Origin: Nocardioides zeae | Lineage (GTDB): Bacteria > Actinomycetota > Actinomycetes > Propionibacteriales > Nocardioidaceae | Direction of reading: 5' to 3' | DNA length: 64,000 nt | Assembly: GCF_030818655.1 (NCBI RefSeq) | Contig: NZ_JAUTAN010000001.1 | Location: 1,612,001 to 1,676,000, forward strand | Shown here: positions 47,250 to 62,866 of the stretch, piece by piece | Numbering within the stretch: the stretch's first letter is position 1 | Layout of the letters: every line of letters begins with the position of its first letter | Notes under the pieces: generated by a model | The model's database searches: none | Seen by the model: the letters and a program-made list of their open reading frames with translations, nothing else | What the model was told of the DNA's origin: nothing | Made by a program: the position numbers and the translations under genes

Positions 47250-48098
47250 TCAGCGGCGTCCGCGGCCCCGCCGCAACGCCGCGTCGGCGAGCCCGCCGAG
47301 CTCGGCCGCACGGGCCCGCGCAAGGGTCGCCGGGCTGGCCAGCCCCCGCCGCTCCAGCTCGTCGAGCGCGGCGTCGAGGTCGCGGCGCACCCGGACCTGC
47401 TCACGCTCGGGAAGCGCCGCCGCGAGACGCCGCGGATCACCGGGCGCGGACGCCGGCCCGTCGAGCGGTGACCGCCCCGTGCCCACGAGCACCCCGGCGA
47501 CCACCGCCAGCGCCAGCGACAGCGCCACCGGCACCACCACGGCGGGCGTCCACCGCTGCGTGCTCACCATCCACCCGAGCGACACCAGGCCGTGGAGCGC
47601 GACGACGGCCACCACCGCCACCACGAGGTCGTACGCCCGGGGCCACCGACCCGCGGCCCGTGTCACGACCCAGCTCGCCGTGCGCGCGAGCAGCGCCAGC
47701 CCGCCGACGGTCGCCGCCACCGCGGCCCACCGGTCGGCGACGGCGGCCGAGGGCGCGCCGTACCCGGCCTCGCCGCCCAGCAGCGTGCCCGTCAGGACCG
47801 CACCGAGCACGGCGAGCAGCGTCAGCGCCCACAGCCCGGCCACGGGCAGCGCGTCCGCCCGCCGTCGCCAGCGGCGCCGCGGGTCGAGGGCGTCCTGGAC
47901 GGCGGGGTGCCGGCCGTACGCCGCCACCTCGAGCCCCAGCCACGGCACCGTGGTGCCGTCCGGCATCCAGGTCGCGAAGCCACGGGCGTGCCGCGGCGCC
48001 CCCTCCCGCAGCTCGTCCGCGGCGGCGACCGACGGGCCCGTGACGTGCGACGGGGGCAGGCCGCCGCCGTACGCGTCGTGCCCGCCCCCGTCACTCAC
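47250..48098 (-). CDS. Conserved-type membrane protein of unknown function
   Basis: 282 residues. A Gly-rich N-terminus, about 85 soluble residues (GFATWMPDGTTVPWLGLEVAAYGRHPAVQDALDPRR), then four or so hydrophobic helices (about 85-110, 120-145, 160-180, 185-210) and a C-terminal helical basic part (RVRRDLDAALDELERRGLASPATLARARAAE). I recognise no family. GTG start. It lies between metK and priA, 16 bp after metK. Confidence 0.75.
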   Translation of the reverse strand: MSDGGGHDAYGGGLPPSHVTGPSVAAADELREGAPRHARGFATWMPDGTTVPWLGLEVAAYGRHPAVQDALDPRRRWRRRADALPVAGLWALTLLAVLGAVLTGTLLGGEAGYGAPSAAVADRWAAVAATVGGLALLARTASWVVTRAAGRWPRAYDLVVAVVAVVALHGLVSLGWMVSTQRWTPAVVVPVALSLALAVVAGVLVGTGRSPLDGPASAPGDPRRLAAALPEREQVRVRRDLDAALDELERRGLASPATLARARAAELGGLADAALRRGRGRR

Positions 48099-48114
48099 GA
48101 GGAGTCCAGCGTGC

Positions 48115-49323
<1,209 letters not shown>

Positions 49324-49454
49324 TCACTCCCACTCGACGAGGCTGTCCGGGCGCGCGGTCGCGCCCGCCGAAACCATAGTCGCGCGCTGGGCGAGCGCCA
49401 GCATCCGGGCAGGCGTCCCGACGCGTGGACATCGCCGGCGCCGGCGGCCCGGTC

Positions 49455-50702
49455 TCAGAGCCGCGCGGCGACCTGGTCCCAGATGGCGTGGGCCAGCACG
49501 CCCTTCGCTGCCCGCGGCACCTCGACGCTGGCACCGTCGGCGGCCAGGATGACCGCCTCGTTCTCGGTGCTGCCGAAGACGGCTCCCCCGCTGACGTCGT
49601 TGACGACGAGGAGGTCGCAGCCCTTCCGGGCGAGCTTGGCGCGACCGAGGTCGAGCACGGAGCCGGTGGCGTCGCCGGTCTCGGCGGCGAACCCCACGAC
49701 GACGGAGCCGACGCGGGCCCGCTCGTGGGAGATGGCCGCGAGGATGTCCGGGTTCTGCACGAGCTCGAGCGGGGCGGCCGACCCGTCCGCGCGCTTCTTG
49801 ATCTTGGCGTCGCTGAAGGACGAGGGCCGGAAGTCGGCCGGCGCGGCGGCCATGACGACGGCGTCCGCGTCCTTGGCGCCCGCCACGACGGCGTCCCGCA
49901 GCTGCTCCGTGGTCTCGACCCGCACGACGGTGACGCCGGCCGGGTCGGGCAGGTCCACGTTGGCCGCCACGAGCGTGACCTCGGCGCCCCGGGCGACGGC
50001 GGCCCGCGCGAGCGCGTAGCCCTGCCGGCCCGACGAGCGGTTGCCGAGGAAGCGGACGGGGTCGAGGTACTCCCGCGTGCCGCCGGCCGACACGAGCACG
50101 CGCCGTCCCGCCAGGTCGGCGACCGCCGCCCCGGTGCGGGACCGCGTCAGCACGTCCAGCGCGACCTCGACGATCTCGACGGGCTCGGGGAGCCGACCCT
50201 TGCCGGTGTCCTTGCCGGTGAGCCGACCCTCGGCGGGGTCGAGCACGACGATGCCGCGCGAGCGCAGCGTCGCGACGTTGGCCTGCGTCGCGGGGTGCTC
50301 CCACATCTCGGTGTGCATCGCGGGCGCCATGACGACGGGGCACCGCGCCGTCAGCAGCGTGTTGGTGAGCAGGTCGTCTGCCAGGCCGTGGGCGGCCTTG
50401 GCCAGAAGGTCCGCCGTGGCCGGCGCCACGACGACGAGGTCGGCCGTCTGGCCGATGCGCACGTGGGGCACCTCGTGCACCTGGCTCCACACGTCGCTCG
50501 CGACGGGCTTGCCGGACAGGGCGGCCCACGTCGGCGCACCGACGAACTCGAGCGCGCTCGCGGTCGGGACCGGCGTCACGTCGTGGCCGGACTCGGAGAA
50601 GCGGCGCAGGACCTCACAGGCCTTGTACGCCGCGATGCCGCCCCCGACGCCGAGCACCACGCGCGGCTTGGGCACGGACGGGCTCGGGTCGGACGGCGGC
50701 AT
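49455..50702 (-). CDS. coaBC: Bifunctional CoaBC (pantothenoylcysteine synthase/decarboxylase)
   Basis: 415 residues. CoaC domain: VVLGVGGGIAAYKACEVLR, the His in SQVHEVPHVRIG (catalytic His), and PAMHTEMWEHPATQAN; CoaB domain from about 190: VLVSAGGTREYLDPVRFLGNRSSGRQGYAL and KIKKRADGSAAPLEL. Converts phosphopantothenate and Cys to phosphopantetheine. It lies 28 bp after rpoZ in the typical gmk-rpoZ-coaBC order. Confidence 0.97.
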   Translation of the reverse strand: MPPSDPSPSVPKPRVVLGVGGGIAAYKACEVLRRFSESGHDVTPVPTASALEFVGAPTWAALSGKPVASDVWSQVHEVPHVRIGQTADLVVVAPATADLLAKAAHGLADDLLTNTLLTARCPVVMAPAMHTEMWEHPATQANVATLRSRGIVVLDPAEGRLTGKDTGKGRLPEPVEIVEVALDVLTRSRTGAAVADLAGRRVLVSAGGTREYLDPVRFLGNRSSGRQGYALARAAVARGAEVTLVAANVDLPDPAGVTVVRVETTEQLRDAVVAGAKDADAVVMAAAPADFRPSSFSDAKIKKRADGSAAPLELVQNPDILAAISHERARVGSVVVGFAAETGDATGSVLDLGRAKLARKGCDLLVVNDVSGGAVFGSTENEAVILAADGASVEVPRAAKGVLAHAIWDQVAARL

Positions 50703-50730
50703 CGGATTCAGCAGGGGGTGTGACCGGAGG

Positions 50731-51060
50731 TCACTCGGCGCCGAAGGGCGACTCGACGGCGGCGGCCTTCTTGGCGGCCTCCTCCGCGGCGAGCTCGGCC
50801 GGGTCGACGTCCTCGCAGGTCAGGAGGTCGGCGTTGATCTCGCGGAGCGCGATCGACAGCGGCTTCTCCTGCACGTGGGTGTCGACGAGCGGACCCACGT
50901 ACTCCAGCAGGCCCTCGCCCAGCTGGGAGTAGTACGCGTTGATCTGCCGCGCGCGCTTGGCACCGTAGAGCACCAGCTGGTACTTGCTGTCGGTCTTCGT
51001 CAGCAGGTCGTCGATCGGCGGGTTCGTCACGCCCACGGCGGCGATTTCAGGGGCAGACAC
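50731..51060 (-). CDS. rpoZ: RNA polymerase omega subunit
   Basis: 109 residues. [45 protein letters not shown] is diagnostic of actinobacterial RpoZ; the acidic C-terminus ends ESPFGAE. GTG start. Assists assembly of the beta' subunit. Between gmk and coaBC. Confidence 0.97.
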   Translation of the reverse strand: MSAPEIAAVGVTNPPIDDLLTKTDSKYQLVLYGAKRARQINAYYSQLGEGLLEYVGPLVDTHVQEKPLSIALREINADLLTCEDVDPAELAAEEAAKKAAAVESPFGAE

Positions 51061-51091
51061 GCAACAGCCTCACAAGTCGGTCGGGGTTGGA

Positions 51092-51697
51092 TCAGCGCGC
51101 CTGAGCAGGCGCAGTCATGCATCGTACCAACTCTTCGGCGGCGGCCGGAACTTCCGTGTTCACGATGGTGTGGTCGAACTCCGCCTCGGCGGCCAGCTCG
51201 GTGCGGGCCGTCTCGAGCCGGCGCTCCCGCTCCTCCGGGGTCTCGGTGCCGCGACCGACGAGCCGGCGCACCAGCTCCTCCCAGCTCGGCGGCTTGAGGA
51301 ACACGAAGTAGGCGTCGGGCGCGGTGCGGCGCACCTGCCGCGCGCCCTGCAGGTCGATCTCGAGCATGGCGGGGCGACCCGCCTCGAGGGCGGCCTCGAC
51401 GGGGCCACGCGGTGTGCCGTAGCGCGCCGCCTTGTGCACGACCGCCCACTCGAGCAGCTCGTCCTGCTCGACCATCCGGTCGAACTCCTCGTCGCTCACG
51501 AAGAGGTAGTGCACCCCGTGCACCTCGCCGGGGCGGGGCTTGCGCGTCGTCGCCGACACCGAGATCCAGACCTCGGGGTGGTGGGCGCGCACGTGGGCCG
51601 CGACCGTGCCCTTGCCGACCGCGGTGGGACCGGCGAGCACGACGAGGCGGGAGCGGCCGGCGGAGCCGTCGGCCGGGCCGTCGAGAGGATGGACCAC
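51092..51697 (-). CDS. gmk: Guanylate kinase
   Basis: 201 residues; phosphorylates GMP. P-loop [11 protein letters not shown] at about 20-30 (GKGT instead of the common GKST), [21 protein letters not shown], and the LID region with [11 protein letters not shown]. The first gene after mihF, 4 bp apart. Confidence 0.97.
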   Translation of the reverse strand: MVHPLDGPADGSAGRSRLVVLAGPTAVGKGTVAAHVRAHHPEVWISVSATTRKPRPGEVHGVHYLFVSDEEFDRMVEQDELLEWAVVHKAARYGTPRGPVEAALEAGRPAMLEIDLQGARQVRRTAPDAYFVFLKPPSWEELVRRLVGRGTETPEERERRLETARTELAAEAEFDHTIVNTEVPAAAEELVRCMTAPAQAR

Positions 51698-51701
51698 CGG
51701 A

Positions 51702-52022
51702 TCAGTCGCCCGGGGCGAACTCGGCCTCGAGCGCCGCGACCTGCTTGGCCCCGAGCCCGCGCACCCGGCGGCTCTCCGCGATCTGGAGGCGCTCCATGAT
51801 CTGCTTCGCGCGCACCTTGCCGACGCCCGGCATCGACTGCAGCAGGTCGAAGACCCGCATCTTGGCGATGACCTCGTTGCCCTCGCGGTCCCGCAGCACC
51901 TCGGAGATCGTCGCCCCCGCGGTCTTCAGACGATTCTTGACCTCGGCCCGTTCACGGCGCGACGCTGCGGCCTTGGCCAGGGCAGCCTGGCGCTGTTCGG
52001 GGGTGAGCGGGGGCAGGGCCAC
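51702..52022 (-). CDS. mihF: Integration host factor, actinobacterial type (MihF)
   Basis: 106 residues: [33 protein letters not shown] followed by the helix-two-turn-helix region [32 protein letters not shown]. This is the actinobacterial nucleoid-associated protein unrelated to E. coli IHF. Upstream 89 bp before pyrF stop contains its promoter. Confidence 0.97.
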   Translation of the reverse strand: MALPPLTPEQRQAALAKAAASRRERAEVKNRLKTAGATISEVLRDREGNEVIAKMRVFDLLQSMPGVGKVRAKQIMERLQIAESRRVRGLGAKQVAALEAEFAPGD

Positions 52023-52111
52023 GGGCGGATCCTCGCGTCGAGATGGGTCGTGGAACGAAGCGCCAATCTAGCCACGCGCCCGCGCGGGTGGCAATCGGCG
52101 CCGGACCGGCC

Positions 52112-52957
52112 TCAGGACCAGGCGGCGCGGAAGGTGTCGTTGAAGCGACGGGCCGCGTCGGCGAGCGCCCGCGGGCCGGGTCCGGCGGCGAGCACCTCCC
52201 GCGACGAGCTCGGCAGGACCCGCCGCACCTCGTCGCCGAAGATCCGCTGCACGTCCGCCGCCGTCCCGCCCTGGGCCCCGACGCCGGGCGCGAGCAGCGG
52301 GCCGTTGATGGCCAGCGACTCCCCCGCGGCGGCGTCGACGCCGGCGATGGTGGCCCCCACGACCGCGCCGAAGGAGCCGAGCGGCTCCGCCCCGGCGTTG
52401 AGCACGCGCAGCTCCTCCAGCACCTCCGCGGCGACCGAGCGTCCCCGCCGCTGCGCGGACTGCACCGTCGACGCCTCCGGGTTGGACGTCAGCGCCAGCA
52501 CGAAGAGCCCGGCCCCGAACCGCTCGGCGGTCTCCACCATCGGCCGCAGGGAGCCGAAGCCCAGGTAGGGGCTCGCCGTGATGGCGTCGCACGCCAGTGG
52601 CGACGCCGGGTCGAGGTAGGCGTCGGCGTACGCCTGCGACGTCGAGCCGATGTCGCCCCGCTTCACGTCGAGCAGCACCAGCGCTCCCCCGGCCCGCAGG
52701 TCGGCGATCGTGCGCTCGAGCGTGGCGATGCCCGCGCTGCCGAACCGCTCGAAGAACGCCGACTGCGGCTTCACCACGGCGCACGTGCCGCCCAGCGCCT
52801 CCGCCGCCGTCCTCGCGAACCGCTCCAGGCCCGCCGGGGTGACGTCCAGCCCCCACGACTCGAGGAGCCGCGGGTGCGGGTCGATGCCGGCGCACAGGGG
52901 GCCGCGGTCGGCGACCGCGGCGGCGAGGCGGGTCCCGAAGGGAGGGGCAGAGGTCAC
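52112..52957 (-). CDS. pyrF: Orotidine 5'-phosphate decarboxylase, type 2
   Basis: 281 residues; final step to UMP. The catalytic DVKRGDIGST (about 97-106) is type-2 (M. tuberculosis-like). LCAGIDPHPRLLE at the N-terminus and the phosphate loop LAPGVGAQGG follow. ATG start. 52 bp after pyrD, last gene of the pyr operon. Confidence 0.96.
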   Translation of the reverse strand: MTSAPPFGTRLAAAVADRGPLCAGIDPHPRLLESWGLDVTPAGLERFARTAAEALGGTCAVVKPQSAFFERFGSAGIATLERTIADLRAGGALVLLDVKRGDIGSTSQAYADAYLDPASPLACDAITASPYLGFGSLRPMVETAERFGAGLFVLALTSNPEASTVQSAQRRGRSVAAEVLEELRVLNAGAEPLGSFGAVVGATIAGVDAAAGESLAINGPLLAPGVGAQGGTAADVQRIFGDEVRRVLPSSSREVLAAGPGPRALADAARRFNDTFRAAWS

Positions 52958-53009
52958 GGAGCGCTCCTGGTGTCGAGGGGCAGGGGTACGGCGGTGGGGC
53001 GGGTCGCGC

Positions 53010-54084
53010 TCAGCGTGCGGCGTCGAACGCGGCGAGCCGTCGGGCGATGTGCTGCGGCAGCAGCGGCCCGCCGTAGACGAACGCCGTGTAGAGCTGCACG
53101 AGGTCGGCGCCGGCCTGCACCCGCGCCAGGGCCTCCGCGGGGGTGTCGATGCCCCCGACGGAGACGAGGGCCGGCCCGTCGAGCCGCTCGCGGAGCAGCC
53201 GCAGGACCTCGCGCGAGCGCGTGGCCACGGGGACCCCGGAGATCCCGCCCGCGCCGAGCGCCTCGACCTCGGCCGCGGGCGTGCGCAGCCCGTCGCGGCG
53301 GACGGTCGTGTTGGTGGCGATCACCCCGTCGAGGCCCTGGGCCATGGCGAGGTCGGCGACCGCCAGCACGTCCTCGTCGGCGAGGTCGGGCGCGATCTTC
53401 ACGACGAGCGGCACCCGGCGGTCCGGGCTGGCGGTGTCCGCCGTGCGCCGCACGTGCTCCAGCAGGGGCGCCAGCCGCTCGACGGCCTGCAGGGTGCGCA
53501 GACCGGGCGTGTTCGGGGAGGAGACGTTGACGACCAGGTAGTCGGCGTAGGGCGCGAGGAGACGCGTCGACGAGCCGTAGTCGGCCAGCACCGCCGCCTC
53601 GTCGTCCTCCGGCACGATCTTCGACTTGCCGATGTTGACGCCGAGGACCAGCTCGGGGCGGCGCCCGGCCCGGTCGAGCTTCTCGGCCCGCACCGCCAGC
53701 CGCTGCGCGACCGCCGCGGCGCCGTCGTTGTTGAAGCCCATCCGGTTGAGGATCGCCCGGTCCTCGGTGAGCCGGAACAGGCGCGGGGTGGGGTTGCCCG
53801 GCTGGGCGAGCGCCGTGACCGTCCCGATCTCGACGTGCCCGAAGCCGAGCGCCCCGAGGGCGTCGATGCCGACGGCGTTCTTGTCGAAGCCGGCAGCGAG
53901 GCCGAACCGGTGCGGGAAGCGCAGCCCCATCACCTCGACGGCTCCCGCGCCCGCACGCGGCGCGAGGCGCGCCGCGCGCAGGGCCGGGCCCGCCGCCCGG
54001 ATCGCCCGGGAACGAGGCGTGGTGCGCCTGCTCCGGGTCGGTGCGGGTCAGGACCTTGTCGAAGAGCAGGTCGTAGGTGCCCAC
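53010..54084 (-). pseudogene. pyrD: Dihydroorotate dehydrogenase (class 2), frameshifted near the N-terminus
   Basis: Quinone-linked, membrane-associated oxidation of dihydroorotate. Residues [20 protein letters not shown] are read in one frame; the rest ([40 protein letters not shown], the catalytic Ser region and VGGI) in another. One extra base in CCCGGG at 54005-54010 explains it; length leaves remainder 1. Without that base the protein is about 357 residues, a normal class-2 PyrD with its N-terminal membrane-binding helices. A start at the internal ATG (53933) would lack those. Probable sequence error. Confidence 0.92.
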
Positions 54085-54095
54085 CGTGCGCCCCC

Positions 54096-57560
<3,465 letters not shown>

Positions 57561-57563
57561 GGT

Positions 57564-58700
57564 TCAGGCCCTCCGGTCGTTCATGAGGTCGAGGAAACGG
57601 TCGAACAGGTACGCCGCGTCGTGCGGCCCCGCGGCGGCCTCCGGGTGGTACTGCACCGAGAAGCTCTTGAGCGCCCCGCCCTCGCCGTCGCGCAGCTCGA
57701 GGCCCTCGACCACGTCGTCGTTGAGGCAGACGTGGCTGACGCTCGCCGCGCCGTACGGGGTCGTGGTCGTGCCCTCGAGCGGGGCGTCGACGGCGAAGCC
57801 GTGGTTGTGCGCCGTCACCTCGACCTTGCCGGTCGTGCGGTCCATGACGGGCTGGTTGATGCCGCGGTGGCCGTACTTCAGCTTGTAGGTGCCGAAGCCG
57901 AGCGCCCGCCCGAACAGCTGGTTGCCGAAGCAGATCCCGAAGTACGGCAGGTCGCGCCCGAGCGCCTCCTGCAGCAGCGCCACCTGGTCGGTGGTGGCCG
58001 CCGGGTCGCCGGGGCCGTTGGAGAAGAAGAGCCCGTCGGGCCCGTCCTCCCCCACCGCCAGCACGTCGTCGATGGACGCGGTCGCGGGCAGCACGTGCAC
58101 CTCGATGCCGCGCTCGCTCATCATGCGCGGCGTGTTGGCCTTGATGCCGAGATCGACCGCGGCGACGGTGAAGCGCTTCTCGCCGACCGCGGGCACGACG
58201 TACGCCGACGTGGTCGTGACCTCGTCGGAGAGCTCGGTGCCCGCCATCTCGCCCGAGGTGCGGACGCGCTCGAGGAGGCGGGCGGGGTCGGTCTCGGTCG
58301 TGGAGATGCCGACGCGCATGGCGCCGCGCTCGCGCAGGTGGCGGGTGAGGGCGCGGGTGTCGACGCCGGAGATGCCGACGACGCCCTGCTCGCGCAGCTC
58401 GTCGTCGAGCGTGCGCCGGCTGCGCCAGCTCGACGAGACCCGGGCGGGGTCGCGCACGACGTAGCCCGCGACCCAGATGCGGGCCGACTCCTGGTCCTCG
58501 TCGTTCATGCCGGTGTTGCCGACGTGCGGGGCCGTCATGACGACGACCTGGCGGTGGTAGGAGGGGTCGGTGAGGGTCTCCTGGTAGCCGGTCATGCCGG
58601 TGGAGAAGACCGCCTCGCCGAAGGTCTCCCCGGTCGCGCCGTAGGCCTCGCCGTGGAACGTGCGTCCGTCCTCGAGGACGAGCAGGGCGGGGGTGCTCAT
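57564..58700 (-). CDS. carA: Carbamoyl-phosphate synthase small subunit
   Basis: 378 residues; glutaminase. N-terminal [15 protein letters not shown], substrate domain, then the class-I glutaminase triad: Cys in [10 protein letters not shown], His in [11 protein letters not shown] and the following Glu. The start overlaps the pyrC stop as ATGA. Confidence 0.97.
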   Translation of the reverse strand: MSTPALLVLEDGRTFHGEAYGATGETFGEAVFSTGMTGYQETLTDPSYHRQVVVMTAPHVGNTGMNDEDQESARIWVAGYVVRDPARVSSSWRSRRTLDDELREQGVVGISGVDTRALTRHLRERGAMRVGISTTETDPARLLERVRTSGEMAGTELSDEVTTTSAYVVPAVGEKRFTVAAVDLGIKANTPRMMSERGIEVHVLPATASIDDVLAVGEDGPDGLFFSNGPGDPAATTDQVALLQEALGRDLPYFGICFGNQLFGRALGFGTYKLKYGHRGINQPVMDRTTGKVEVTAHNHGFAVDAPLEGTTTTPYGAASVSHVCLNDDVVEGLELRDGEGGALKSFSVQYHPEAAAGPHDAAYLFDRFLDLMNDRRA

Positions 58701-60043
58701 GTGAGGCTTCCTTCCGTGGTGGCGCCGATCTCGACGAGCTGTCCGTCCAGCACGGTGGGGGTGCCGCGCAGGAACGTCGCACGGACCGCCGCGGTGAGCG
58801 TGCGGCCGTGCCAGGGGTTGTTGCGGGAGAGCGACGCCGAGTCGTCGCGGTCGACGACGACCGAGGCGGCCGGGTCGACGAGGGTGAGGTTGGCGGGCTC
58901 GCCGACGGCGACGGGCCGTCCGTGGCCCTGGTTGCCGCGACCCGCGAGCCCGGCGATCTCCGCCGGACGCGTCGACATGACCCGGGCGACGTCGCCCCAG
59001 CCCATCCGGCCCGAGGAGACCATCACCGTGGCGACCACGCCGAGGGCGGTCTCGAGGCCGAGCATGCCGAAGGCCGCGTCGACGAAGGCGTGCTCCTTGT
59101 CGTGCCGCGCGTGGGGGGCGTGGTCGGTGGCGACGGCGTCGATCGTGCCGTCGGCCAGCGCGTCGCGCAGCGCCTCCACGTCCTCCGCGGGACGCAGCGG
59201 CGGGTTGACCTTGAAGGTCGGGTCGTAGCCGCCGAGCAGGTCGGTCGTCAGCAGCAGGTGGTGGGGCGTGACCTCCGCCGTGACCTGGATGCCCAGGCTC
59301 TTGGCCCAGCGCAGCACCTCCACGGTGCCGGCCGTCGAGGCGTGGGCGACGTGCACGCGGCTGCCGGTGTGGCGGGCGAGCATGACGTCGCGGGCGACGA
59401 TGACCTCCTCCGCGACCCCCGGCCAGCCCGGCAGCCCGAGGCGGCCGGACAGCTCCCCCTCGTGGCAGCAGGCGGTCGCACCGGCCAGCGTGGGCTCCTG
59501 GGCGTGCTGGGGAGACGACGCCGCCGAAGGCCTTCACGTACTCCAGCGCCCGGCGCATCACGCGGGCGTCGGCGACGCACTTCCCGTCGTCGGAGAACAC
59601 GCGGACCCCGGCGCGGCTGCGGGCCATGAGCCCCAGCTCGGCGAGCTCCTCGCCCCGCAGGCCCTTGGTGACGGCACCGACCGGCTGCACGTCGACGATG
59701 CCGGCGGCGCGGCCGAGCGCGTGCACGCGCTCCGCGGCCTCCGCCGTGTCGGTCACCGGGCTCGTGTTGGCCATCGCCAGGACGGCGGTGTAGCCGCCGC
59801 GCGCCGCGGCCGCCGAGCCCGTGCGGACCGTCTCCGCGTCCTCGCGGCCGGGCTCGCGCAGGTGGGTGTGGAGGTCGACGAGGCCCGGGAGCAGCACGAG
59901 GCCGTCGGCCTCCACCACCCGCGTGTCGGCGGGGGCGTCGACACGCGCCGTACCGACCTGCGCGATGACGCCGTCGACCAGCAGGACGTCGGCGCTCTGC
60001 TCGCCCAGGAGCGAGGCGCCCCTCACGAGGACTGGCTGGTGGG

Positions 60044-60047
<4 letters not shown>
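58697..60047 (-). pseudogene. pyrC: Dihydroorotase, frameshifted in the middle
   Basis: Type-I dihydroorotase. The zinc motif [13 protein letters not shown] is at about 55-67; the reading up to AFGGVV is continuous, then one extra base in a run of four C (59509-59512, coding strand GTCTCCCCAGC) shifts it. Beyond, [30 protein letters not shown], and the later DHAPHA zinc-site motif continue in the other frame. Total length leaves remainder 1; removing one C restores a protein of about 449 residues. Probable sequence error. Overlaps pyrB and carA by 4 bp each. Confidence 0.93.
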
Positions 60048-61659
<1,612 letters not shown>

Positions 61660-61761
61660 GCAGCAGCCCGACCCTCCTGCGACGTGTGCCGCGGGCGGTG
61701 CTCGTCACGTGGACGCCCGCCCGCGGCGTACCGGCTCGGCGCGGGTCCGAGGTGATGCTCC

Positions 61762-62772
61762 TCAGGCCTCGGTGACCTGCACGAGCACCTTGCCGACGGT
61801 CCCGCCCTCGACGGCGTCGTGGGCGGCGGCGAGCTCCGCGAGCGGGAAGTGGTGCAGCGGGAGACCCGCGTCGTCGCCCACGCGGAGCGCGCCGGCGGCG
61901 ACCGCGGCCGTGACGTCCTCCGCCGCGGCACGCAGGAGCGGCGGCGCGACCTGGTAGAGGAACACGCCCTGCAGGCGCAGGTTCTTCGCGAACGCCTGCC
62001 GCACGGGGAGGGTGACCTCGTCGCCGCCGTCGTTGGCGTAGTAGGCCACCGTGCCGTGGTTGCGCACGACCGCCAGGTCGATGCTGATGTTGGTGGCCGG
62101 GGCCACCTCGACGACGAGGTCGACGCCGTCCGGGGCGATCTCGCGGACCGCGGCGACGACGTCCTCCGTGCGGTAGTCGACGACGTGCTGGGCGCCGGCC
62201 GCGCGCGCCAGGGCGGCCTTCGCGGGACTGCTCACGGTCGTGACGACCGTCGCGCCCGCCCAGACGGCGAGCTGGATGGCGGCGTTGCCCACCGCACCAG
62301 CCCCGCCCGCGACGAGGACGGTGGTGCCCGCCAGCGCACCGGGCGCGAGACGGGTGACGTCACCCGAGGTCAGCGCGCGGTGCGCCGTGACGGCGGGGAC
62401 GCCGAGGCTCGCCCCGAGGTCGAAGGACGCGCCGTCGGGGAGCGGTACGACGCGGTCCGCGGCCTGCACCGTCAGCTCGGCCGCGGCGCCGATGCCCTTC
62501 TCGTGCTGCGCGAGGTAGAGCCAGACCCGGTCACCGACGGCCAGGTGGTCGACGCCCTCGCCCACGGCGTCGACGATCCCGGCACCGTCCTGGCCGGGGG
62601 CGACCTCGTCGTGCGTCGGCCCCATGACCGCGCGGAACTTCCAGTCGGTCGGGTTGACGCCGGCGGTCACGACGCGGACCCGCACCTCGCCCGGACCGGG
62701 CTCGGGGGCGTCGCGCTCGACGAGGCGCAGGACGGAGGACGGACCGGTCTCGGTGTAGACGACTGCTCGCAT
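61762..62772 (-). CDS. NADPH:quinone reductase-like medium-chain dehydrogenase
   Basis: 336 residues of the zinc-independent MDR superfamily. GroES-like N-domain (GEVRVRVVTAGVNPTDWKF), nucleotide fold VLVAGGAGAVGNAAIQLAVW (GAGAVG motif at about 155-160) and QHVVDYRTEDVVAAV. No zinc-binding Cys cluster. Substrate unknown. It stands alone between the ParA-like gene and the pyr operon. Confidence 0.92.
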   Translation of the reverse strand: MRAVVYTETGPSSVLRLVERDAPEPGPGEVRVRVVTAGVNPTDWKFRAVMGPTHDEVAPGQDGAGIVDAVGEGVDHLAVGDRVWLYLAQHEKGIGAAAELTVQAADRVVPLPDGASFDLGASLGVPAVTAHRALTSGDVTRLAPGALAGTTVLVAGGAGAVGNAAIQLAVWAGATVVTTVSSPAKAALARAAGAQHVVDYRTEDVVAAVREIAPDGVDLVVEVAPATNISIDLAVVRNHGTVAYYANDGGDEVTLPVRQAFAKNLRLQGVFLYQVAPPLLRAAAEDVTAAVAAGALRVGDDAGLPLHHFPLAELAAAHDAVEGGTVGKVLVQVTEA

Positions 62773-62816
62773 GGTGGGGCAACCCGGCGGCCGTCGGGGG
62801 TGTTCCCGGGGGCGGA

Positions 62817-62861
62817 GTCGTGGCCTCAGCGCGTCGGGAAACGGGGCGCTGGGGCCACGAC
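62817..62861. repeat. Dispersed hairpin element, copy 2
   Basis: GTCGTGGCCTCAGCGC pairs with GCGCTGGGGCCACGAC (one G-U) around GTCGGGAAACGGG. It lies 5 bp past the stop codon of the ParA-like gene, in the same relative place as copy 1 after the membrane-protein gene, so both may stop transcription. Confidence 0.8.
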
Positions 62862-62866
62862 GATCT

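Noticed and set aside
53010..53933. pyrD starting at the internal ATG as an intact gene
   Set aside because: Conserved class-2 N-terminal sequence [20 protein letters not shown] lies upstream in another frame, so the gene is longer and frameshifted.
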